A stretch of DNA of 64,000 nt. It comes from Chitinophaga pinensis DSM 2588. GTDB taxonomy: Bacteria; Bacteroidota; Bacteroidia; Chitinophagales; Chitinophagaceae. Within the stretch, counting starts at the first letter, position 1. The number at the start of each line of letters is the position of its first letter. The notes beneath the pieces are model-generated. The model saw nothing but the letters and a program-made list of their open reading frames with translations. It was not told the origin of the DNA and searched no databases. The stretch is taken from NCBI RefSeq assembly GCF_000024005.1, contig NC_013132.1, forward strand, positions 3,404,001-3,468,000, in the 5' to 3' direction. This document shows, piece after piece, positions 1-8,868 of the stretch. The translations under genes were made by a program, and so were the position numbers.

Positions 1-1617
1 GTGACTGCAGCACAGAGTGCCGCCTTGTACCTGGAAGATACGGACGTGAAAAAAGGAGAGCGTTACGCCTATCGTATTGCACCTGCACGTCAGCCCCAGA
101 ATCTGACCATCGACACCGCCTATATCGTGACTTCCCTGGAAGAAACATTCCTGCTGGCAAAACCACAGGAACTGGCCATTGTATGTGCAGACAGCACCGC
201 TACACTGGGATGGGTGACCACTTACTCCTGCAGCATGTATTCTGCCTATGTGATAGAAAGAGCAGTAGATGGCAAGAACTTCAAACCTGTATCTGCACTG
301 CCGGTGATACCGACAGCACCGGATAAGAATGGTTTCTCCTATTACCAGGATTCACTCCCTGACAACGATAACAGGTATACCTACCGCATAAAAGGGATCT
401 CGCCTTTTGGCGAATATGGTCCTTACTCTCAGACCGTCGAAGGAATGGGGGTACCGGCTGTAGCTGACCGTCCTGTAATGGACACGATCATTGTTGCAGA
501 TAATAAAAAGATCACGCTGCAATGGACCCTGCCAGGCAAGTTATCCCAGCAGTTGTCGCAACTGATCATCACCCGTGCCGATAATAGCCGTGGTCCTTTT
601 ACACCGGTAGGTACACTGAAAGGAAACGCCCTCACCTTTACGGATGACAAGCCTTTAACATCCAATTACTATCGTATCAAGGGTATTACAAAGAGTGGTA
701 AGGCCATTTATTCCTTCCCTTACTTTGCGCAACTGATAGACAGTACGCCTCCGGCAGTGCCTGTGGGATTAGCCGGTAAGATTGACTCCGTGGGTATTGT
801 TTCCCTGCAATGGACGGCCAATACAGAAATAGACTTACGCGGTTATCGTGTATTCCGGGCGAACAGCAATAAAGAAGAATTTGTGGAAGTAACTCGTGAG
901 ATATTAGCACGTCCACTGTTTGCCGATACCGTGACTTTACACACGCTGACGGCACATGTGTTTTATAAAGTGATTGCAGTCGATAAGAACTACAATCCCT
1001 CTGAATATTCTCCTTACATCATGCTGAGAAGACCAGACACGATTGCACCTTCCCGTCCGCTGATCACCAAAGCATACCGCTCTGACAGTCTGCATGCAAT
1101 TGTACTGGAATGGATCAACAGTTCCAGTAAGGACGTAGTGAAATATGCACTGTACAGTATCAATACCAAAGACAGCACCCGCAGGGAAGCCGCTGTATGG
1201 GATACCGCTGCTAAGCGTGAACGTTATGTAGACACCGCATTAACAGCAGGAAATACCTATTACTACGAACTGATGGTGTATGATGACGCCGGTAATCACG
1301 CAAAAGAAATCAGTGGCGATATCTGGTTTGAAACCGGAAAACGGAACGCTGTAAAGAACTTCAAAGGCATTGTCAATACAGAAAAGAAACACATTGAACT
1401 GAGTTGGCAGTATAACCAGCCGGAAGTGAAACAATACCGTATCTATCGTGCCAAGAACGACAACCCCTTTATCCTGTATACCACTACCGATGCCGGCATC
1501 CAGCAATGGACAGATAATGAAGTGTTTTTAGGCAATGTTTATAAATATAAAATTACCGCTGTGATGAAAGGAGATGTGAAAGCAGAGATGAGCAGAGTGG
1601 TAGAAATTAAATTCTAA
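1..1617 (+). CDS. Fibronectin type III repeat protein (5' partial)
   Basis: The reading frame is open from the first base, so the true start lies upstream and 538 residues are visible. The protein is a string of roughly five fibronectin type III-like modules of about 90-100 residues, with recurring features such as the 'Y..YRI' strand before the end of a module, 'L.W' strands and 'D...P..P' linkers. No enzyme motif is visible. Such modules are typical of extracellular or periplasmic adhesion and scaffold proteins. The stop is followed 11 nt later by the SprB-repeat gene, so it is probably the upstream part of the same operon as the toxin at 8869-14973. The toxin N-terminus also contains FN3-like sequence, which suggests related surface roles. 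The precise function is unknown. Confidence 0.8.
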   Translation: MTAAQSAALYLEDTDVKKGERYAYRIAPARQPQNLTIDTAYIVTSLEETFLLAKPQELAIVCADSTATLGWVTTYSCSMYSAYVIERAVDGKNFKPVSALPVIPTAPDKNGFSYYQDSLPDNDNRYTYRIKGISPFGEYGPYSQTVEGMGVPAVADRPVMDTIIVADNKKITLQWTLPGKLSQQLSQLIITRADNSRGPFTPVGTLKGNALTFTDDKPLTSNYYRIKGITKSGKAIYSFPYFAQLIDSTPPAVPVGLAGKIDSVGIVSLQWTANTEIDLRGYRVFRANSNKEEFVEVTREILARPLFADTVTLHTLTAHVFYKVIAVDKNYNPSEYSPYIMLRRPDTIAPSRPLITKAYRSDSLHAIVLEWINSSSKDVVKYALYSINTKDSTRREAAVWDTAAKRERYVDTALTAGNTYYYELMVYDDAGNHAKEISGDIWFETGKRNAVKNFKGIVNTEKKHIELSWQYNQPEVKQYRIYRAKNDNPFILYTTTDAGIQQWTDNEVFLGNVYKYKITAVMKGDVKAEMSRVVEIKF

Positions 1618-1628
1618 ATCTACAGCTG

Positions 1629-4600
1629 ATGAAAATTAGCAAAATACTTACCTGGTTGTTCTGTACAACCATCTTAATAGCAGGAAAGGTGCAGCCGTTG
1701 GCTGCGCAGCAACAGACAATGTCCACCTCCAGCTGGTTGTTTGCCCAGATTCAGGGTTCTCCTCCGCCGAATAATACCACTGTGAAGTACACAGGGTATA
1801 CAACGGACCAGGGTCTGGGAGGAACGCCACTTGGTCCCGGACTGGTAGCCGCTGCAGCCATCAAAGTAGCAGGCCCCTATCAGCTTAATTTTCCCAATGG
1901 ATCTGGCCCCGGTATATATACCAATGTCATTTATCCATTTGCCTTTGAAGGAAATCAAAGAGAAGATCTGCCTTTTGTAGGACCGTATACTAACTATAAT
2001 TATGGTAGCGGCACAATGACAGCCAGATGGTTGTATGCAATGGTGGCGCCCAACACTGTTTCTACTTATGTGAGTACAGTGTGTGGAAATGGCTTTTTAT
2101 CGCTTATATCCGACTATAACGGATATCTGTTTAATGATAATATAGTGACCTGTTCTGTCGTGTATCAATACAATATCCTGAATACCGGAACAGACAACTG
2201 GAAAAATCTCGATTCAACGAGTGTGTATGGTGTGTCTTATAGCATGGGCTTCAACGTAAGACAAAAGATCCCGGAATTATCTGAAGGTTCAAAGTATGTA
2301 CGCTTCCGCTGTCGCGCCAAAGCGGTATACAGCGGCAGACCACAATACTCTCCCTGGTCGGCAACGCCGGCTAGCTATGTTGAGATATTATCACCTCCGC
2401 CGATCGTGAATAGCTCCATGGTGCAGAAAGTAATGACCTGCCTGGGCGAATCAAATGGTAGCGTTAGAGTACCTGCGGGCGCTTTGAGCGGCCCTAACTC
2501 TACTATGCGCTGGATACTCAGACCCGGTACTGTAACAGATCCATGTTTCCCCGGAACGAACTCCAACTGTGGTAATGGTATCGCTCAGAGTGATGGCACT
2601 GTCCCGCTGGCCACAGAAATCTACTACGATAAACTGACAGAAGGTAACTATACACTGTGGTTTGTCAACCCCGGACAGGAAGCAAGAAGTTGCTTTTCCA
2701 GTTACCCTTTTACCGTAAGTTCTTTTCCAGTCGTGACATTGACAGAAGATGTGTCAGCACACAAGAATATCAGTTGTTATAATGCGAATAATGGTCAGCT
2801 GACGGCAATCGCCACTGGAGGAGATCCTGCGGGCCAGTACCTGTTTACATTACTGCATAGTGATAATACGGTTTATATCCCCGAACAGCCGGGTAACGGC
2901 GCGACGATGACATGGAATAACCTGCCGTCAGGTTTTTACCGCCTGCGGGTCAGAAATAATAAATGTGGTGAGATCAAGACAAGCGCCGATATTGAACTGA
3001 CACAACCGAAGCAGGTGACCGGTGATATCTTTATTGCCGAACCAACCTGTAATGTGCCAGGTAATGGTAGCATTACCCTCACCGCTAATGCAACAGGCGT
3101 ATCGAAATTCAGATACGATCTGTATAAGAACGGCGAAATACAACAACAATCCGGTTCCGTGACGGAGAGTACTTATACCTTCTCCGGACTAACAGGTGGC
3201 GACTATATCGTACAACTCTTTAATGATGATATAGCGGGTTGTCCTCCATGGAATGGGGATACTACTTTGATTACACCCGCTCCATTGACATTACAGATGA
3301 ACGCACGTGATTCTGTAAGTTGTAATGGCGGTAGTGATGGCAGACTGGAATTTTCCGCTACTGGTGGAAGTGGTGTTTATACATTCACATTGAGTGGCGC
3401 TGCTATCGGTACACGTACCAATGCCAACGGAATTTTCAATAACCTTCCTGCAGGTAACTATACCATTCAGTTAACAAACCAGGCCGCCGGTTGTAATGAC
3501 CAGATCAGCCAACAGGTAGATATCTTCCAGCGTAGTCCGTTGAGCGTACAGTTGCAATCTACGCTGATCTCCTGCTTTGAGGCGGAAGATGGCACGATAA
3601 AAGCAACCGTAAACGGTGGATCCGGTTCCTATAAATATACCTGGCAGCAACTGAAGAATAACATTTGGGCCGGTAACAGCTTCTGGTTTGAAACAGATAC
3701 GAAGATTGAAGCATTGCCTGCCGGTACTTACCGCGTTATCATCACGGATGCGAAAGCGCCTGCCTGTGCAATCACTTCAGATGAAATAGTGATCAACGAT
3801 GTGACCGAACTGAAGATCACAGATATCACAGTAACAGATGCCGTATGTCTGGCAGATGGTGTGCATATCAGTATGAGCGCCAGCGGCGGTACCGGTGCAT
3901 ATACCTATTCGTGGTCGACAGACGGTGGTACGACTTATACGCCGTTCACCGCAGCCACTACTTTTACAACAACAGCTACTTATCAGTTACAGGTAAAAGA
4001 TGGCAATGGTTGTAAAACAGACGCCGATAATACCTATAATATAGTACTCCCTGCTGCGGCACTGGACTTCACCATGGCCGTATCTGATTATCATGGATTC
4101 AATATATCCTGTAAAGATGCCAGTGACGGAAAGATCACTGTCAATGCTCAGGGCGGAAATGGTGGTAGCTATACTGGTTACCAGTACAGCATCAATGGTG
4201 CTACTTATCAATCCGATGCTGTCTTCAACAACCTGGTAGCCGGTACTTATACGATCAAGGTAAAAGATGCCAGAGGTTGTCAGATCACGAAGACAGTCAC
4301 CCTCTTACAGCCAGCTATCGCGGTAACGCTCACAAAGAGCGATATCTTATGTAACGGCGCTGCTACAGGTACACTGAGGACCGACATCACAGGTGGCGCT
4401 GCTCCTTATATACTCAAAGTAAACGGTACGGAAGTAACAGCAGGCACAATGATGCAACAGTTACCGGCTGGTAATTATGCGATTCATATCACAGATGCAA
4501 ATGGTTGTACAAAAGATACTGCTATCAGCATCGTGTATACTTATCCTGCGCTGACGATTAATAGTGCAGTAGTGACTGATATGGTGTGTTACGGTACGAC

Positions 4601-7043
4601 AGGGCATATCAGCATTGATGCTGCCGGTGGTGATGGTATACACGCTTTCAGTCTCAGTACGGACAACTGGACAAACGCGGCCAGCTATACCAGTGGCGCC
4701 GGACTCACAGCGGGTAATTACGCTTTACGTGTTACCGACGGACAAGGTTGTATCACCACTTACCCTACCGCATTGCTGATCACCACACCAACTGCGCCAT
4801 TGGCATTGACAGCGACATTATCTGATTATAACGGATTTAATATCTCCTGTAACGGCGGTAGTAATGCCTTCGCCGATATCAAGGCTACTGGCGGTAACGG
4901 CGCCAATTATACCGGATACACCTATGCAATTGACAACGGTGCGTATACTTCAACACCACTGATACAAGGTATCAATGCCGGTACGCATACATTACATGTG
5001 AAAGACGGCAGAGGTTGCATCGTTTCCCGGAATTATCAGTTTACACAATCCGCCCTGGCTATTGACCTGACCCTGGCAAGTAAACAGGACGTGCCTTGTG
5101 CCTACGTACCTGCCGGTAGTATCACGGTAGCAGGTAGCGGTGGCGCAGGTGGCTTACAATACAGTATTGATAATAGCCACTGGCAGACCAGCACTACTTT
5201 CAGTAACCTCGTAGGAGGTACTTATACGATCTGGGTAAAAGACCTCAACAGCTGTGGTAAATCCATTACAGTGAGCCTTGTACCTGTTAATGCCCCTATA
5301 GTGATCGACAATATTACCGTGAATGACATCGTATGCTATGGACAGAAAGGAACGATACAGGTACAGGCGCATGGCGGTACCGGTATCCTCACCAACGAAT
5401 ATGCCTGGAATGGCGGTGCTTACAATAATACATTTACCAATACCACGCAATTAGGCGATGGTGCTTATACTATCCGTGTAAAAGATGCTGCCGGATGTTA
5501 CTCTCCGGTATCTGCTGTGAAACAGATATCTGCACCAGCCATAGCACTGAATACGGTAGTCACTACCTCCGCCTATAACGGTGTACAGATCTCCTGTAAT
5601 GGTCTGAGTGATGGTAGTATCAGCCTGGCAACCAACGGTGGGAACGGTGGTAATTACACCGGGTATACTTATAGTGTCAATAACAGTGCATACACTGCTA
5701 CAAATAGTTATAATAATCTGCCGGCAGGCAACTACAACATTAAAATAGCAGATGGCCGTGGTTGTGTGCTTAATCGCCAGGTGGTACTGCAACAACCTGC
5801 CGCATTGAAATTGGCGGTCAGCAGTAAAGAAGATCTTCCATGTGGTGCAAACCCTACTGGTAAGATTCATTTACAGGCAAGTGGAGGTACCACACCTTAT
5901 GCCTTTGCGATGAATAATGGTAACTGGCAGTCAGCAGCCTTATTTGAAGCATTACCTGCCAACACATATGCATTGTCTGTCAAAGACCTGAATGGTTGCA
6001 GGGTGAATATCACACAGGAGATCAAAGCTATGTATCCACCGATTGACGCCACTGCCGATATTACCAACGTTAGCTGTAATGCGCTTTCAGATGCAAAGCT
6101 CGTGATGCATGTAACAGGTGGCGATGGTCGCTATACCTACGAATGGAATGCTGGGGGGGGGTCAGGTAGTACATTACAACAGATTCCTGCCGGTACTTAT
6201 ACCGTAAAGGTGACTGATGGTGCGGGTTGTTTCCGCACATTCACACATGAGGTGACGCAACCGGATAAACTGACGCTGGAAGTAACAGCGCCTCCTATCT
6301 GTGACGGACTGAGCGACGGTACGATCGATGCAGCTGTAGACGGTGGCACTTTACCATATAAATATTCGCTCAACCAGAGCAACTGGCTTACAACGGGTGC
6401 ATTTACCCAAATGGACGCTGGTCAGTACAACATGAGCGTACAGGACGCACATGGTTGTGAGGTGGTGCAAAACTTTGAGATCGGTAAGGTGAATGTCAAA
6501 CCAGATATCAACTTCCTGGTGGCTTCCCGTAAGAATGCGATGGATACCCTGATCATCAGGGAAATCAGTCTGCCGGCGCCGGATCATGTTCGCTGGAACT
6601 ATTCTCCTGCTGCCACTTTACTGGGGTATGAAAACGATGGTACGCCATTGATTAAGTTCTCTGCACCGGGCACTTACTGGGTGGAGATGACGGCTACTTT
6701 CGGAGAGTGTACCTATACAGAAAGAAAAGACCTGATCATCAGTCCGTACGATCCGCTGTCTGGTCCGGGTTACACTGTACCTGTCAGTGTTATTGATACG
6801 GTCATGTTGTCACCGAATCCGAACAACGGTTATTTCAGATTCACCGTAAAGCTGAACCGCAAACAGCAGGTCGTGGCTTATGTATATGATATGAACGGTA
6901 TCATTTCTGCAAAACGTCAATATGCGCCAGCTTTACAGATAGACGATAATATTACTGTCGGTGGTACCGCTTCCGGCACATTCATCCTGAGGATCATCAC
7001 TGAAAGCGAAAGCAGGGATGTCCGGTTTATTATATCCCGATAA
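1629..7043 (+). CDS. SprB-repeat cell-surface protein with T9SS sorting domain
   Basis: A 1804-residue secreted protein. Residues 1-26 form a signal peptide ending in AAQQ. An N-terminal region of about 230 residues is followed by FN3-like sequence and then more than ten SprB-type repeats (pattern: SCNG.SDG.I...A.GG...Y.Y...........F.NL.AG.Y.I.V.D..GC) from about residue 370 to 1640. The last ~80 residues have the 'SPNPNNG.F' start and beta-rich end of a type A T9SS sorting domain, so the protein should cross the outer membrane by T9SS and be held or released at the surface. SprB in Flavobacterium is a mobile gliding adhesin; this is a relative in domain type, not necessarily in role. A run of nine G at 6153-6161 encodes three glycines (1509-1511). 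It lies in an operon with its neighbours (gaps of 11 and 14 nt). Confidence 0.9.
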   Translation: MKISKILTWLFCTTILIAGKVQPLAAQQQTMSTSSWLFAQIQGSPPPNNTTVKYTGYTTDQGLGGTPLGPGLVAAAAIKVAGPYQLNFPNGSGPGIYTNVIYPFAFEGNQREDLPFVGPYTNYNYGSGTMTARWLYAMVAPNTVSTYVSTVCGNGFLSLISDYNGYLFNDNIVTCSVVYQYNILNTGTDNWKNLDSTSVYGVSYSMGFNVRQKIPELSEGSKYVRFRCRAKAVYSGRPQYSPWSATPASYVEILSPPPIVNSSMVQKVMTCLGESNGSVRVPAGALSGPNSTMRWILRPGTVTDPCFPGTNSNCGNGIAQSDGTVPLATEIYYDKLTEGNYTLWFVNPGQEARSCFSSYPFTVSSFPVVTLTEDVSAHKNISCYNANNGQLTAIATGGDPAGQYLFTLLHSDNTVYIPEQPGNGATMTWNNLPSGFYRLRVRNNKCGEIKTSADIELTQPKQVTGDIFIAEPTCNVPGNGSITLTANATGVSKFRYDLYKNGEIQQQSGSVTESTYTFSGLTGGDYIVQLFNDDIAGCPPWNGDTTLITPAPLTLQMNARDSVSCNGGSDGRLEFSATGGSGVYTFTLSGAAIGTRTNANGIFNNLPAGNYTIQLTNQAAGCNDQISQQVDIFQRSPLSVQLQSTLISCFEAEDGTIKATVNGGSGSYKYTWQQLKNNIWAGNSFWFETDTKIEALPAGTYRVIITDAKAPACAITSDEIVINDVTELKITDITVTDAVCLADGVHISMSASGGTGAYTYSWSTDGGTTYTPFTAATTFTTTATYQLQVKDGNGCKTDADNTYNIVLPAAALDFTMAVSDYHGFNISCKDASDGKITVNAQGGNGGSYTGYQYSINGATYQSDAVFNNLVAGTYTIKVKDARGCQITKTVTLLQPAIAVTLTKSDILCNGAATGTLRTDITGGAAPYILKVNGTEVTAGTMMQQLPAGNYAIHITDANGCTKDTAISIVYTYPALTINSAVVTDMVCYGTTGHISIDAAGGDGIHAFSLSTDNWTNAASYTSGAGLTAGNYALRVTDGQGCITTYPTALLITTPTAPLALTATLSDYNGFNISCNGGSNAFADIKATGGNGANYTGYTYAIDNGAYTSTPLIQGINAGTHTLHVKDGRGCIVSRNYQFTQSALAIDLTLASKQDVPCAYVPAGSITVAGSGGAGGLQYSIDNSHWQTSTTFSNLVGGTYTIWVKDLNSCGKSITVSLVPVNAPIVIDNITVNDIVCYGQKGTIQVQAHGGTGILTNEYAWNGGAYNNTFTNTTQLGDGAYTIRVKDAAGCYSPVSAVKQISAPAIALNTVVTTSAYNGVQISCNGLSDGSISLATNGGNGGNYTGYTYSVNNSAYTATNSYNNLPAGNYNIKIADGRGCVLNRQVVLQQPAALKLAVSSKEDLPCGANPTGKIHLQASGGTTPYAFAMNNGNWQSAALFEALPANTYALSVKDLNGCRVNITQEIKAMYPPIDATADITNVSCNALSDAKLVMHVTGGDGRYTYEWNAGGGSGSTLQQIPAGTYTVKVTDGAGCFRTFTHEVTQPDKLTLEVTAPPICDGLSDGTIDAAVDGGTLPYKYSLNQSNWLTTGAFTQMDAGQYNMSVQDAHGCEVVQNFEIGKVNVKPDINFLVASRKNAMDTLIIREISLPAPDHVRWNYSPAATLLGYENDGTPLIKFSAPGTYWVEMTATFGECTYTERKDLIISPYDPLSGPGYTVPVSVIDTVMLSPNPNNGYFRFTVKLNRKQQVVAYVYDMNGIISAKRQYAPALQIDDNITVGGTASGTFILRIITESESRDVRFIISR
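6153..6161 (+). repeat. Homopolymeric G9 tract inside the SprB-repeat gene
   Basis: Nine consecutive G bases in the coding sequence, in phase as three GGG glycine codons. Gain or loss of one G would shift the frame and remove the downstream repeats and the sorting domain. Poly-G tracts of this length are classic slipped-strand sites. The sequence alone cannot show whether it varies. Confidence 0.9.
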
Positions 7044-7057
7044 ATGCCCTTTAACCT

Positions 7058-8848
7058 ATGAAGTACCTATATCTATTGTTCATTGTGTCTATAGGCGCCT
7101 GCTTGCTGGATGTACGTCCTGCACAGGCGCAGGCGCTGGACGCCTTTAGTACAAAGAAGGGCGTCACCATGAATGGATCGCTCAGTACCAGTACCACAGC
7201 CTATGCGGCACATGGTATTGAAAGCAGGCGGGATCCGTTTGCCTGGTATGTGAACGGGAACATTAATATTAACCTGTTTGGCTATGATATGCCATTTTCC
7301 TTTAGTTACAGTAACCAGGGAAAGAATTATTCGCAGCCATTCAACCAGTTCAGGTTTGCACCTTCTTATAAATGGGCGCGGCTGTACGTGGGAAATACCA
7401 GTATGAACTTCAGTAATTATACACTGGCTGGGCATATGTTCAATGGTGTGGGCGTTGAGCTGACACCCCCCAAATGGCATATCTCCGCGATGTATGGCAC
7501 CTTGCTGAAAGCAGTGCCCTTTGATGTATTGTCTCCTGAAAGTTACAGCAGGGCTTCCTTCGAACGCAAAGGGCAGGGGCTGAAAGTAGCTTATGAGAAT
7601 GAAGGAAATACTTATGGCGTTTCTTTCTTCCACGCAAAGGATGATGCATCTTCATTGCCTTATATACCTGACGATGCGACTATCACTCCCAGGGAGAATG
7701 TCGCTATTGCTTTTAACGTACGTCAGACGCTCATACAACACATCTTCGTAGACCTGGAATATTCAGTGTCTGCCCTCAACAGGGATGTGCGCGGAGAGAA
7801 GAACGCATTTGACAGCAGCCGGGGTACTTCCAATCTGCTCAGTCACTTTCTCTCGCCGACGAATAATACCCGTTACTTTGACGCCATACAGGCCGGACTG
7901 GGTTATAATGGCTCCTTCTATACCCTGCAACTCCGCTATGAAAGGGTCGCACCTGATTATGTCACGCTCGGCGCGTATAATGTAGTGAACGATATGCGTA
8001 ACATCACCGTAGCGCCCACCTTTAAGCTGTTCAACGGTAAAGTGAATTTATCCGCAAACGCCGGTATGCAGGTCAATAACCTGGATAACAGTAAGAACAG
8101 TGAGGCCAAACGCTGGGTAGTGAACGGGAATGCCAACGTCAGTGCCGGACAACACTGGGTACTCAATGGCGGTTACTCCAACTTCAGTAACTATACCCGT
8201 GTAAGACCACAGATCGATCCTTATTTCAATAATCCGTTGGATACGCTCGACTTTTACCAGGTAAACAATACCTACAACGGTATGGTCATGTATCATACAG
8301 GTAATAAGGAAAGACAGCAGGCGATTACTTTCAATGCCTCTTATCAGTACGCCAGCGACCGTAGCAGTAATGATAGCACAGGACCTGTACTCAGTAAGTT
8401 TTTTACGTCTAATCTGAGTTATGTTTATACGCTACCGCCGAAGGACCTGACCATGAGTGCATCGGTGAACTACTACAAGAACAGCGCCGCAGGACTCAGC
8501 ACTACTTTTGTCGGTCCTGGTGTGAATGTGAATAAGCTCTTCCTGGAGAAGACCTTGCGGACAGGTGTTTCTGCGGTGTATAATATCACTGAGGCAACAA
8601 GTACTTTGGGCGAAGGACTGAAAACGACGACCAACAGTACCTTGTTCAATACCGGCCTGAATATCAACTACAGTCCGAAGAGCAGGCAGTCTGAAACCAC
8701 TACAGACAGTGAAGGAAAAAGAAAGTTCTTCAATAAGCAATCCCACACCATAGGGGCTAATATTTCATGGGTACTACGCGGTGCTACCGCCAATCAGCGT
8801 GGTTACAATGAACTGACAAGCACCCTTAACTATACCTATTCGTTTTGA
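7058..8848 (+). CDS. Putative outer-membrane beta-barrel protein
   Basis: A 596-residue protein starting with a signal peptide (about residues 1-25, ending AQAQA). The rest is dominated by alternating short beta-strand-like segments rich in Tyr, Asn, Ser and Phe. It ends in Tyr-Ser-Phe, a C-terminal aromatic as favoured by the barrel assembly machinery. No named family is recognisable with certainty. It sits 14 nt after the SprB-repeat gene, and its stop lies 20 nt before the ATG chosen for the toxin gene. In this context a barrel could anchor or export the neighbouring surface proteins, which is inference. The stop codon TGA overlaps a possible TTG start at 8845. Confidence 0.75.
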   Translation: MKYLYLLFIVSIGACLLDVRPAQAQALDAFSTKKGVTMNGSLSTSTTAYAAHGIESRRDPFAWYVNGNININLFGYDMPFSFSYSNQGKNYSQPFNQFRFAPSYKWARLYVGNTSMNFSNYTLAGHMFNGVGVELTPPKWHISAMYGTLLKAVPFDVLSPESYSRASFERKGQGLKVAYENEGNTYGVSFFHAKDDASSLPYIPDDATITPRENVAIAFNVRQTLIQHIFVDLEYSVSALNRDVRGEKNAFDSSRGTSNLLSHFLSPTNNTRYFDAIQAGLGYNGSFYTLQLRYERVAPDYVTLGAYNVVNDMRNITVAPTFKLFNGKVNLSANAGMQVNNLDNSKNSEAKRWVVNGNANVSAGQHWVLNGGYSNFSNYTRVRPQIDPYFNNPLDTLDFYQVNNTYNGMVMYHTGNKERQQAITFNASYQYASDRSSNDSTGPVLSKFFTSNLSYVYTLPPKDLTMSASVNYYKNSAAGLSTTFVGPGVNVNKLFLEKTLRTGVSAVYNITEATSTLGEGLKTTTNSTLFNTGLNINYSPKSRQSETTTDSEGKRKFFNKQSHTIGANISWVLRGATANQRGYNELTSTLNYTYSF

Positions 8849-8868
8849 TAACATATCCTGCATTGAAA

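Noticed and set aside
686..955. Minus-strand open frame inside the FN3 gene
   Set aside because: It overlaps a well-supported gene and has no recognisable protein features; antisense frames of this kind occur throughout the long genes here.
5451..5870. Minus-strand open frame within the SprB repeats
   Set aside because: Shadow frame created by repetitive coding sequence.
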